Part shown: in pieces, positions 1 to 25,300 of the stretch | Position numbering within the stretch: the first letter of the stretch is position 1 | How the letters are laid out: every line of letters starts with the position of its first letter | DNA from: Maylandia zebra | Taxonomy: Eukaryota > Chordata > Actinopteri > Cichliformes > Cichlidae | Assembly (NCBI RefSeq): GCF_041146795.1 | Contig: NC_135182.1 | Location: 2,876,501 to 2,940,500, forward strand | Direction: 5' to 3' | Length of the DNA: 64,000 nt | Notes under the pieces: generated by a model | Databases searched by the model: none | What the model was told of the DNA's origin: nothing | The model's input: only the letters and a program-made list of their open reading frames with translations | Program-made: the position numbers and the translations under genes

Positions 1-2249
1 AAAAAGAATGCATGTTTCAATTCACATCACCTCATAAAGACCATGTGAAAATTAAGACAAATCATCCTAGGTGAACTTAAACACCTTTGTTCCCCTTTTG
101 TTAAGACATAGAAAAACGCACCATACAAAAATACTGCAAATGGAAACGGTCACCTTATATACATCGTGTATAAACTCAAAATGCACATTTCACTTAAAAA
201 TTAAGATGTGAAAATGTGAACAAATCAACTTGTTAGAGATATTCATCTCCTGTTGACCCCCCCAAAAAAGAATAAATAAGTCTTCTCATCAGATATTGAT
301 GCCTCTTTCCTGTGCGACAAAAAAATAGGAGACAGATGTTTGTTTGTTTTTTAAGGTAATTCCCAATAAAACTAACTGTTTTACTGCTAACTACATTGCT
401 GTCTGTATTATTGCTGAAGTCCTAAACGTCACCTTTAAAGTGTTTGTGCTAATAACATCATGTACAGTCAGACAGGCATGGAGAACAGCACTGACTGGGA
501 GGCTTTGAACAGATCACATAGTTCAATTCAACATATAAGACTTTAAGGATGCACAAGCATCCACTTAAAATCTATTTAATTTATCATCTGTGATATTATT
601 TTGTACAAATCCAGTGTATTTTGTTCATCTGCCTTAAACAGGCAGCCTTAAAGTATGAAATATTCATATACAAATACACATATAAATGTGTGAACTGTCT
701 CAGTGGCTGATTGTGCCCCACAGGCCTCAGTGTGAGCTTGAAGACATTTATAATGTTTAAGTAGTTTAATGTGTCGGTGCTGACGATAAACACATTTTGA
801 ATGAAAGCCGGGGAACTTTGGTGGCACAGAAACAAGAGGCTATTCTTTGTGACCATATGGATCACTCATATTACCATTATTTCACCCAAAGGCACCAAGT
901 TAATACTCAAAAAAGCTGCAGCTATACACACAAATATAAACAGTACTTGGTGACAACTTTGCTTTTAGCCTCTAACCCTCTGGTGTCCAGGGTATAATTG
1001 GCCGTTTATGACTACTTTTGATTTGGCCTCTATATTTCACCTTTAAAAACTGTTTATCTTGCCAATCTGTTGTTTACTCATTTTGACAAACTGTATCAGC
1101 ACAATTTATCTAAATTCAGACAAAATTTAAAATAAGAGTAGAAAGTGATATTTTTGACTGTAAAAACCAGAAGCATGTTTAATGAATCATTTTCATAACT
1201 TGAAATGCAAATAGAAATTGTACATTTTTAAAAAATATGCACAAGTTTTGCAAACAAAGTATTTACCTAAAAATGCAGCCAAGGCTCAGACGTTTTTTAT
1301 ATAACCCTTTAAAACTATTTACAGAACAATCAGCTGTTCTGCATCAAAGAAGAAGGCACACAAATTATTTATGCAACTCCAAAAAATAGTTTGTGTCACT
1401 ATAACACAGATGAGAACAGCACAGGGATAAACCTGCAGGTCTGACAGCAGGTGTGTCACTCAGCGTTTACACTGCAATCTGCCTTTTTTGCAGCAACTGT
1501 GACAATCACTTGTAGAACTGACACACAAAACAAAACAACGACTACACTACACACTAACTACACAAGACAACACACTAACTTGAGACTCCAAACACGGTAA
1601 ACGTCACAAATGTCTCATGTATCAAAACTCTCTCTTGCCGGTCACTCCTAAAACTTCCCCCTCTTCCCAAACAACCAGATGCCACATGTTGCCATATCAT
1701 TTTTTGATTGGTCGACGTGGTATATTTTTCCACCAATAGGGAAGTAGTGTGTATTTTCCTTTTCTTTTTTCACTCACAAGCAAAGCGTGTCTGCTAGCGC
1801 TCTCCTTAGAAAACGCCGTTTTTACCGTTTCTTCCCGGAGTAAACGCCACTGTTGTATTAATAGTAATAATAATCATAATTTTAAAAAATAGCATGTGTA
1901 ACGTACACGTACTGGAAAATTATTTACTAGGACTCACCTATCATGCGACTGGAGAGCGCAAACTCCACCATTGTTGTTTTCCATCAAACACTCATTAAAA
2001 CAGCGGCCTACAGGTATGTTAGCGCACTCATCCCCGACTGTCCGAGGGAGGGGCGGGGTCACACGTTGAAACAGACGCAAGGCAGCCAGGCGGGGAAAAT
2101 TTGCTTTTACATTTTGCGACTCATTTTATTTCTCTATCTGATAAGAAAACTATTCAATCAGATAGTTATTTGTGGTGAATGAAATACAGCTATACTTCCA
2201 CCTTGAAAAGACAACATTAAAATTCAAGCATTTTCAAGGATTTCAAGCA
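1..2249. other. Unassigned AT-rich sequence downstream of pknox1
   Basis: I see no convincing coding exon, RNA gene or complete mobile element here. Open frames are short and lack recognisable motifs. On the human gene order, cbs would be expected beyond this end, but none of its coding sequence is visible. Confidence 0.5.
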
Positions 2250-2696
2250 CCCGTACGAACCCTGTGTACAGGCAGAATAGCAGAGGAGAAAGTACACAGC
2301 CCTGATGCACTGGAAGTCTGAGACGTGCCTGCCCAGTCTCGTATGCTGCCTGCTGTCAGACAGGAAGTGCAGGTGGGAGCAGGAAGAATCAGCTGGGGAG
2401 CTTGTCCTGCAGCAGAGGCGGGATGATTGTATTCAAAGCAGTACTAAGAAATGTCACTTGCATAGGTTCCAGTGCAGTCCCATGTTAACAGCATCACCTA
2501 CTGACCTGCTGGCTCTGTAAGTGAAAAGGAGGTCCACATGAGGGTCAGTGATGGATCTGAGATGATATAGTACCAGACGCTCAAATGTCTTCACGAGTAC
2601 AGACCTCAGAGCAACAGCCATTAAGGTCTGTGATCCTTGGTGTTTAGGAACATGGTTAACATTTGTGCAAAGCCACAAGGATTTCAAATTGAGCAC
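2250..2696 (-). repeat. Fragment of a non-LTR retrotransposon reverse transcriptase
   Basis: Read on the minus strand, 2696-2454 gives a degenerate reverse-transcriptase segment. It has a VNHVPKHQGSQTL stretch, a KTFERLVLYHLRSITDP stretch and a RASRSVGDAVNMGLH stretch, typical of the region before the YxDD box in fish LINEs. Continuing towards 2250, frame-broken remnants of the next RT segment (the LQDKLS region) follow. Stops and frameshifts show it is dead. The clade is not assigned. Confidence 0.7.
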
Positions 2697-3279
2697 TGCA
2701 GCCTGGAGTAAAGATAAAACTGCATGTTTTAAAACATATCGAGTGCATTTTATGTATTAATAAGCGTCTCTGTACATTTCAGAAAGAAGAGGCTCTGAAA
2801 ACAGGAAACTGAATCCCCCCACAGTGACTTCTCACCGGACTATCCACATGTCTCCACATTTGGCAACAAGTACCTGTAGAGACAAACTGTACACATTATC
2901 ACAGAGACTTTGAAGCAGTCCTGTCTGGTGGAGAACATGACGGAAAAAGAGTAAAGAGACAGTGGACAGCAGAGTTAGGCATCATTTATTCCAAAATAGA
3001 AAGCTCTAAGGCAAAACAGACGAGCGAGAAGTACAAGAGAAAAGTGAATGCTTCATAAAAAGCTAGACAGAGGTGACAGAGTTCAGCGAGGGCAACGCGT
3101 AGCCATTAAACCCTCAGGCTGAATCAAATGAACAAAGTTAACTTTACAAGAAGGATAAAAACCAAGTTACTGCAACTACTTACAAACAACTGTTTTACAG
3201 TACAGCATTACAGTTATTTAAACAAGAGGCACCCCATTATGTGCAGTAATGTCAAACTGATGGAGCTTTCAGATCCTTC

Positions 3280-3348
<69 letters not shown>

Positions 3349-4614
3349 TGGGGCGGGGGGTCATGGTCGCAGCTGCAGCCCTTGGGGATCATTCCTTCAG
3401 GAGGGCAATGACTCCAAGTTTCCAGCTGCTCTGTTTTCAATGCAACAGCATGTATGTAGCGTGTACATAAAATAAAAGCTAAATGCGTGCAAAAAGTCCA
3501 CTGCTTCTTATTGATGGAGTCCGTAACCCCTCCTGATTGTGTGGTTAGCATAGTGTTCTGGATTGTGCATTTTAGAAAGTGACACCTATGCTACTACTGT
3601 AAAATGGTTAAAAGACAATGTATGGTATACACATTGTGGGCCAAACAAAGACGGGAACGCTGCAGTCGCTTTGCTGCTGGAGAGGGTTCCTGTGATACTG
3701 CAGTACACAAAGTAAAAATATGCTTTAAGGAGCCACAAGTGTTCCACTGTTTAGTGTCTTTTTGGCCAATTTCTCCAAGGGTCATACTTCCTTTTTGTGC
3801 TTCTTGGTAAGATTTATTTTAGAAAAGAACACAGATAAGGCCTTGTTAATATTTTAAGCTTAAAACCAATTTAAATAGTAATTTTCATCAGCATTCAATT
3901 CCTTTTTCTGTTTTTTAGAAAACTTCAAAAGAACCCTGGAAAACAGGGTCACAGCATTTATTATGAATCTGTACATAAATATTTCTTACAAAACAGGAGA
4001 ACACAAAAATGAAACCAAAAAACAAACAAACAAAAAAAACACTCATTTCATATGTTTGTATAGAAAAATAAGCATCTCTCCTCTAATTTACTTTTAATCT
4101 CTCCACCTGTGCTCTACTCTGCCTGCAGGGGGCAGTGTGAGCCATGGAGTCAGTCATAAGAGCACACACGTCTACTTAAAACACAAGCATGCAAAAGTCA
4201 AGACAAACCAGAGACACAAGAACAAGACAGAAGTGGTCTCATCCAAAATGACAATCTAGCTGGGAGCAGGGGGGGACGGGGGCGGGGACAAAAAAAGTCA
4301 ACGTTTATTAACGGAGTATACAAACTTGTCTCAGGTGTTTTTAACACTTGTTTTTTTCAGTTTGATTTCATCTTTTTGAGCTTAAATATACAAAAAGTGC
4401 ACTCACCTACATCATTTATACAATAAAAAACTGTTTGTGAAATGACACTCCTGACATACACGTGCAGCAACAACCGCCGTTCAGCAGGGTGGAGGCTTGG
4501 AAGAGTGCAGGGTCCATCCCAGTGTGTCCTGTGCTCTGTGGAAATCAAACGGACGCACCTCTGTTCTGTCGAACTCATTTTGTGTGTCCTCTGCGTGTGG
4601 GCGGTGCTTGTCCT
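2697..4614. other. pknox1 3' flank and probable 3' UTR
   Basis: This lies directly downstream of the pknox1 stop on the minus strand. A TTTATT on the plus strand at 4304-4309 reads as AATAAA on the minus strand, about 305 nt after the stop, and is a candidate polyadenylation signal. Another lies near 3955-3965. Apart from the GT microsatellite I see nothing else here. Confidence 0.4.
3282..3346. repeat. (TG)n microsatellite
   Basis: An uninterrupted TG/CA dinucleotide run of about 65 bp. The Val/Cys and Thr/His open frames over it are products of the repeat, not genes. Confidence 0.97.
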
Positions 4615-17256
<12,642 letters not shown>

Positions 17257-17779
17257 CACGTTCACTGCAGATGCTGCAAACACTGGGGCATTATAGAGTG
17301 CAGGGACTGGTGGCCAACCTACACAGTACACACAGTTTCAGTTAGACTGCCTCAGGTGTTTGCACATAAGCTTCAAATGACAGAACTGTTCTGATTTCAT
17401 TATTAAACTATTATCAGTGTTACTGGCTTTGTTAATTAGGTTGGCATTGTTACGGTAAAATACAGAAGTATGGACATAATACCGTTCCCCTTTGTAACAC
17501 CAAGATGCAAAATATATACAAAATGTCAATATTAGAACAGAAATGGAGAGGAGCTAATGATATGTTGAATATGAATGTTGTCTTCATACGTGCTAGTAGC
17601 GAAAGCACACTACGGGGTCCAACGTTACTCTTCTTTGCATATAGCTTATCCAGCTCACCTCTAAAAGCCAAGAAGAGGCTGGTATCATGAACCTAAGGGG
17701 TGTTGTACAAATAATAATGCTGATGTTATATCTTAGCGTGTCTTGCAATTGATGTTAACACACCCACCACGATTTAGCC

Positions 17780-18800
17780 TTTAGCTCGTGTTAGCTGTGG
17801 CAACCGTGGCGGCAAGGGGACATTAAAGTGAAATAAATCCTTTGGGCTAATATTAGCCTACTCTCCTATAACCCGACTAACGTTACTCGTAAACAAAGCA
17901 GCCCGACTGGGAAAACGGTCGTTTTCGTACAGCTAACAATTATCCAGTAACGTAAACGACACATTTGCGCTTGTTCACGAAGCCAACCTAGGCTTCAGTC
18001 AAATAAGCAACCATATGGCCGAGCTAACGTCTTCGACGTAGCTAAGTATTAACTTCAAAGTGTATTCGTGTTGGTAGTGCAACCAAAACGCAAAGCGCCA
18101 TATTTAGCGAAGGTAATCGCGGCCAAAAAACAAGCTAGCTGACCAATCTAGCCAGGTACAGAAAAAGACCCTCCTGCGGATTGATACGAAGTAAGCCATT
18201 TTACCAAATAATAAGACAGCGTCGGTCGCTTAACAGTATGCATTTAAAATTAAATTATATTTCTTGTCAGCTATATGAAATAATTGGGCAGCAAAGAAAT
18301 TATTAAGTATTGGATTGCTAGCCCGGTTGATCCTAAATTCCTCCCCTTTTCAGTCAATCAATCAAGCGGGGACAGCTGCCCTCTACTTCCCCTCCCCTAC
18401 GTGGTAAAGTGTTGGGCCTCGTTTCTAGCGCTCGCCCTTTGCTTTTCCACAATCCTCCTCAGCCCCCAAAACGCCGACATATTTTTTAACCCCCCCTCCC
18501 ATGTATACAGTTTTTTTTATCCTTCACAGAGCTCTGCCGCTTCTGTTTCCTCTAAAAAACACCCTCTGCTGCCCTGACTAAGTCCGCGCTCCTCGCCCCG
18601 GGACATTTTTGCGTGCGGCCCAGATTGTTTGATTGATAGGGAACGGAAAAAGAGGGACTTTGAGTGACAGCTTACCTGAGTGCCAATCTTCGTCACACTG
18701 ACAAGCGGCTGCAGCAATCGGGACCCGCAGTTGTTGCGTTACGTCATCGCGCAAGGGCACGCAGGGGCGCAGGACTCATGATTATGTATTAGGTGGGCGG
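17780..18800 (-). promoter_or_regulatory. pknox1 promoter region with noncoding first exon
   Basis: CpG content rises over this stretch compared with flanking introns. On the minus strand a strong splice donor, GGCACTCAG followed by GTAAGC, ends at 18676. It fits the 5'-UTR exon that would join the coding exon ending at 17256 (acceptor not pinned). The transcription start is inferred to lie near 18.7-18.8 kb. The ndufv3 stop is only about 550 bp further along. Confidence 0.6.
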
Positions 18801-19220
18801 AGACATGACGTTCTGCTGCCTGCGAGTCCTGCGCCCTGCTGTTTTTTTTTGTCTTAGCAAAAGCGATTCACTTCCCTCGCTTTATGCTTCGTTCCTTTAT
18901 ATACACGCGTTTTAATCATCAACATACTAATGCGTGAAAGACAACAGACTGCTGAGTGCTTATTCCTAAACGAATGCGTATGGATAATTTGAACATTATG
19001 TGCATGCAGGCATGCTAAACGAGTCAAAATTGTAATCATTAAAATAGAACCACAGATAAACCACTTGCACACTCAGCTCTATTCAAATGGTGCCCCTAAG
19101 GCAGAAAAGCACGATAAAAGAACTGTTTGATCTTTCCCATTTCTTTATACACCAATTGCTTTATACAAGACAAAACAACCAAGTCAGGCAAAAAACAGAC
19201 CTCAATTCTTATGTGTGGAC

Positions 19221-19226
19221 TTTAAT
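19221..19226 (-). terminator. Candidate ndufv3 polyadenylation signal
   Basis: ATTAAA on the minus strand about 100 nt after the ndufv3 stop codon. This is a common variant signal at a plausible distance. Confidence 0.5.
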
Positions 19227-19326
19227 GATTTACTTTAAAAACAACAGAAGTAGGGGGACAATGAAAAAAGAGACACTGCCATCACTGTCATCTTTAAGCC
19301 ATAACTTATGGTCATATCAGCTCTTT

Positions 19327-22300
19327 TTAGTGCCTGGGTGAAGGCTTGCCAGAGGAGGGCTGAGGGAGACGAAACTTGGCCATCTGCATATCCAGGTCTG
19401 CAAATGTGTAGGGGTTGTAGCTGTGGTGCTGGTAGTTTTTGTAAGTGCTGTTATCAAACAGTTCTTCTGGCTCCGAAGGCACAGCTGCAGCTTCTGCAGT
19501 AAGGAGGGGGAGGGAAAGAAAGATGTAAGAAAACTGGTAGAAGGGTGAGCTTTACAAAATGTCTTGTCTGGGAACAGAAATAAAACCAGGTCAGTTAATG
19601 CAGTACTAGGTTTAGTCCTGTGTCCCTGTTACTGATTTTAAAGTAGTAACTGCTGCTTGAAGGGATTCATCACACCACATTTGATAATTTCTAAAAATGA
19701 GAACAAAGATGCAGTTTTGTAAGAGTTTTTTGAGGGGACTGCACATTTCCACATTACTCATGCCAACCCAAGGAGGTTTGTGGCCACATTTTACAGTGGC
19801 AGCAACCCCCAATGGAGTATGGAGACACTAGCATAAGGAGCATCAAGGATCATGTTTGTGACTGGAAAAAGGATGTCAAGAAAAACATGTTTCCAGAGAG
19901 TAAAACAGCCCATCATAGAGAAAGAGTGATACTGCAGAGGTAAGAAAAGAAATGGAACAAGTCCAAAAAAAAAAAAAAAAGGGGGGGGGGGATGTCCGAC
20001 ACCCGCACAGCGCTATGTTACTCTTAAACAGAGATACAAGAGAGAGGGATTTCCTGTAAATCTGCCAGCATGCTGTGACAGTAAAGTTTTGTTTTTCTTT
20101 TTTAAATGAAAACACATTAAAAACTTTTTTCCACCTACACTTAACGAATATGATTCCAGATAAACCAAAAGCTAAGATTTCAAAATGTGAAATAAACAAG
20201 TGGTGCAAGGTGAGGAGTGGGGAAGGAAGGTTACTTCAGGAAGCAGGAATACAGTCTTGGGATGTGTGGGACACTTCCAACTTCAAACACATCTAACAGC
20301 TGTGTAGTTGGATCATCTGAAAGGATTTGCACTCTTCTTTTTTGGGACTCAGTTTTTAAAAAAGGGCCTGCAATCCTGATTCCTGGAGTACTCCCACCAA
20401 CTGCAGCCACTCCCAGCTTCTCCTCGTCCAGCTGCTGTTAGGGAAGAGCAGTATATTCATCTACACTACAATCATGAGCCACTGGTGCACCAGGGTTAAT
20501 GATCTGTGACCTCAACATTACCTCAGGCACCTGTAACTCACATTCCATACACACAAAGATAAGGGTGCAAATGAGCCCATGTGAACAGACGTTAACATGA
20601 GAAAATAGCAGTCAACTACTCTGTGAGGGAAAACAGACACTGTTAGCAGTCCTAGGACAAGAACACTCAAACTGTGAAAGAGTTCAGTTGGTCACAAAGT
20701 CAAAAGGAAGACTGCACAAGCAGGTTTAGTGTAGCAGTATGCAAGAAGTAAGTTCATCTGATGACAAACCTTTAATCACATACACCTTTGCCCTTGATCC
20801 TCCACAACAATTAACTTCAGTTTGAGTATACAAGTCAAGTAAATCCTCCAACAGTAGCATAACAGAGTATGGATGAAAAGAGCCCAAAAGCTCTACAAGC
20901 ATCGACCCACAGTGTGTACAGTAGAAAGCACAACTGGAGAAGAACTACTTATTCCAATTTAAAATGATTCTATCATGATTAACAGGAAGTTAAAAGATTC
21001 CACCTCGTGATATACACTACCGGTCAACAGTTTTAGAACATCCCAATTTTCAGTGGAAATTATGCAGTTCAATGTCTCATTGCACTCTGAAATGAAACAA
21101 CGGTACAAATGAGCAATTTGAGTTAAAAAACAAATCATAGAATCAATTTACAGAGTAAAATGTATTCTAAACTTTTGACTCAAAGTAGCCACTTTGGCAG
21201 ATATAACAGCAGCACACACCCGTGGCATTCTCTCTACAATAGAAATCAAATATTCTTCACAAAGTTCTTCCAATATCTGTTGCAGAAGTTCCCATAAATG
21301 TCGCACCTGTAGGTTGCTTTGCTTCCACTCTTCTCTCCAGTTCATCCCAAACCAGCTCGATGGGGTTTGGGGCTTACTACGACTACTACTGAGCTGTTGT
21401 CCCGTGAGCCGCCATCACACAAGCTGTTAACTCTCAGAAACTTGTCCTCTGATTCAGTTGTGTCTTTGGGTCTGCAGACCTCTTCCTGTCACAGTTTGTT
21501 TCTGAGCCTTTGGATGGTGAAAGAAACTACTCACTGACACCTGGACATTCTTTGCAGTTTCTCTGTAGAAGAAATTTTTAAGTGTTATGATGGTCCATCT
21601 CTCTTCCATTTTTAACTGCCTGTTTCTCGCTATTTTTGTAGCAACACTCTACTTTCAGCAGTACAATACAGTTCAACTGATGCTCACGAGGGTATGGTAC
21701 CACAGTGTGTTCCAACACTGCTTTTATGCAGGCAGAGGGGGAAGTAATCCAGAAAGGTTGGAACACCTGTAGGAATTAGTAGCAGCAGCTTTCAAGGCTT
21801 GATCAACCTCCTTTGCTGCACAACAGCCTTAAATTGTTAACCTATGTTGTGTTCCCTGAAAAAGGCCTTTGTGTATAATTCTGTACATTATTTTACAGTT
21901 TTGGGTAACTTTTTTTTTGTAAACCTCTGGCAGTTCACCACTTACCTTTGTACATTTTCAAGCTGTTCATTGGACCTGAATGACTTGAACTGCAACAAAC
22001 AACTGGAAGAACTGTGGTGCTCTAAAACGTTTGACCGGCAGTGTATATTAAAAAAAGAAAAAAAGAAGTGTTCCACATTAGAGTACAGTAACCACTGTAG
22101 CACAACTGAAATCAGCTCAACCTGTGTTCCCTATATGTCCACTATATGATCGCTTCAATGTTATTAGCAGGAAATAAGCATTTTAGCCATTCTGTGACTA
22201 GAGGGTGTGGGAGGGGTCAGGAGCTGCAGAAAACACTATCTGACATCATGCACTCCAATATAATCGATCCCAGAAAGAACGAAGAAAACTCAATGAAGCT

Positions 22301-25300
22301 TGTTTCTGTCACAAACATGATATTGTGCCAGTTTTCATGTGCCTACAGTATGTTCCTGAGATGATTTCAGTCTACTTTCTAGTCCCGTTATTGTTTGCCA
22401 GCACTAAATTGGCAAGCAGTTCAATCTGCAAAGATGACCTCCATAGAGGTTTTCATCCCGTTTACTTTTTCAGTTCTCTTATGTGGATGAGCAGAACTTT
22501 CAGGGAACTTAAAACAATCAACATCAGTGTAAAGTTGGCATATTCTAATGTCAGGAACAACAAACCTCCGACGTTTGTCTTTAACCTGAACATCATTGTT
22601 GCCAGTGTTTTGGGGTTTGTCAGAGAAAAACAAGTTGCATATCCCAAAGTACTCTCTAATATTACAGACAAGTTTAAACTACTGCATCTCCCTTATTTAT
22701 GTTGGGATCAGAGATATTGCTTTAGTTGCTGTAACTTCTAAGTTAATAATGTTTATTCTTATCCTCTTGTCCCACATGGGAAATTTGTCTTGGACAAACG
22801 GTGCTAAACATAGTAGCATTCTGATAATAAAACCAACACCTAGAGACGCTTAAAGGAGGCCATTAAATAGAAAACACGGACGATACTTTTAAAATACAAC
22901 ATGAACTGTTACATGTGAGGGAAGCTGCCGCCTGGTTAACAGAGCAACAGCACTCAGACTGTGTTTGGAGGCACAGGCAGAAAAACAATGGTCATTTCTA
23001 GAAGAGCCATAAATAAAAAGAGAGGGAGGTAAAGATTTAAGGGTCAGGGTAGTGTAGTGTGTACCCTTAGAGTGTTCAGCTGTGGCCTCTGTCTGCAGTT
23101 CCTCTCCTGCAGTTTCAGTTACAATAGGAGCAAGGTCCATCTGCTCCTCGGTGCTCCCTGCACAGACTGAAGCTTCAGCCGCAGCAGCAACTTCAGCAGG
23201 ACGGGCGTCTTCTGCTCCAGCTTCAGCAGCAGCGTCAACAGCTTCAGCAGGACGGGCGTCTTCTGCTCCAGCTTCAGCAGCAGCGTCAACAGCTTCAGCA
23301 GGACGGGCGTCTTCTGCTCCAGCTTCAGCGTCAACAGCTTCAGCAGGACGGGCATCTTCTGCTCCAGCTTCAGCAGCTTCGCCTCCAGCCACAGGAGCAG
23401 CTTCAGCAGAGGAAGACCTTGGGTCTTTTAGAGCCTCACCAATGGCTTCTATTTGAGCATCAACAGGAAATGCAGCATCTTTTGTCACTCCTGCAGCAGT
23501 TTTGGCTGAAACGTCAGACCCAGTCACCTCTCGAGTGATGATTTCTGGGCCTGACTTCACCAGCTTCTCAAAACCAACACTGGGTACAGTCACTGTAGCT
23601 TGAGCTGCTCCTAAGGGTGCTGGTGTTTCTACACCAGGTGTGATAGGAGCCCCATATTCATTCTGAGCTTCGATAGTGCCTGCCTTTACTCCTGTGACTG
23701 TGATCCTCTGGGGTTCTGCCTCTGGTGCAAAGCCCTTGATTTCTTTCTTCTTCTCATCCTCAGAGTCAGAGTCCGAATCGGAGTCGGTAGAGTCTGAATC
23801 GGAGTCGGTAGAGTCTGAATCGGAGTCGGCTGCTGGTTCAGCAGCTACTTGCTCACTGGCAGCAGTAACAGGAGTGATGGCTTGTGCAGCTACAATGCTT
23901 TCTGCAGTGGAGACAACCGCTGGTCCCGTTCCATCCACAGACTGTGCTGGGAAACATCCAGGCCCTGAAAGTCTAACTGGGAAGGCAACTGCTGTCTTGT
24001 AGGCTAACAGGTTTGCTCTCTCATCTGGAGCCTCTGTTGCTGAAGAAAATGGTAAATATAACATGAACAGTTAAATAATAAAATAATATATTCAATTTGA
24101 TTTGTGGGTGTGCATTCACAACTCCTCTTAGATACTTTTAAATCCCACTTCGAATCAAATGTACTTCCCCAATCCCAGAATCTGGAACTGTTACCTCACA
24201 AACCTATTGTATACGTAACAGAACATCGTTTAAACATTTGATGTTTTCTGACACATCTTACAATTTTATGAACAATATAAGCTTTTTTGAAAAGTGTTAC
24301 TAAAAAAAGAAATGGCAGGGAAAATATTTTGTAACCGATTAGTTTAACAGGCAACAGGTCAGTGACATGATTGAAGAGAGCATCTTAATGAGGTCGAATT
24401 TCTAAAGAAGCAAAGATGAACAGATGATCACCAACTTCTAAAAACTGCCTCTGCAAACTGTGGAACGATTTCAGTATAACGTAAAATTATGGAGACTTTG
24501 AAATCGCGTCAGTTCATGGTATCATCAAAAGAATCAGAATTAAGAGAATCTCTAAGCAGGTACGTGCTGCAAACAAATACTGGATTTTTAGGGCTTCAAG
24601 CTCCACAACATTAAAACGGGCATGAACACTGAAGAGAAGAGGGACGACCCAAAGTCTGCATCTCTACACTAAAATAGGAGATGGGGAATTTTGATTATCA
24701 AGAAATAACATGTTTAAGATCATTCAGAATAGCGTCGTACAAATTTAGAAAATTGGCTATTAGACAGAAGGACCACAAAACTAACAACATGTCACAGAGT
24801 AAAACAGCAGCAGCTTTCTCCCTTACAGACTTCTAGTGAATTCAATTAAAATGATTCAAATGTACCACATGCTCTAAAATGTAAAAATCATATGGCACAT
24901 TGTCTGTGAAGGTTCTCAGTCATCCAGGTCATCGTAGTCAAAGGAGCTTGCAAAGAAAAGCGTCTGGACTAGGGCTGCCACGATTTGTCGACTAGTCACG
25001 ATTACGTCGACTATCAAAATCGTCGACGACTGATTTAATAGTCGACGCGTCGTTTGAAGCTTTGTAAGATCACAAAAGACGCAGGAATAAGTGGCAGGAT
25101 TTAAGAGTGTAATAACGGACTGAAACAGAAGATGGCAGCATTGCATATACAAGGATGCCAGCTGCCGTTAAACCCCGAAGAAGAAGAAGAAGAAACAGCT
25201 GTGTCCCAGAATTCATAGCGCGGCCCAGCGCAGTTTCCAACAATGGCGGCAGCTAGTTAGTTTTAACTTTACTCTTATTATTCTTTCTGGGTCACAAAAT

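Noticed and set aside
1-2249. A possible cbs 3' end at the left edge
   Set aside because: It is expected from human gene order, but I find no cbs-like frame.
3128-3551. Open frames across the TG repeat at 3.3 kb
   Set aside because: Val/Cys and His/Thr runs come from the microsatellite, with no conserved protein around it.
23082-24002. Ser/Ala-rich plus-strand frames at 23.1-24.0 kb and their copies at 37.7-38.7 kb
   Set aside because: They are antisense shadows of the repetitive ndufv3 cassette exon on the minus strand.
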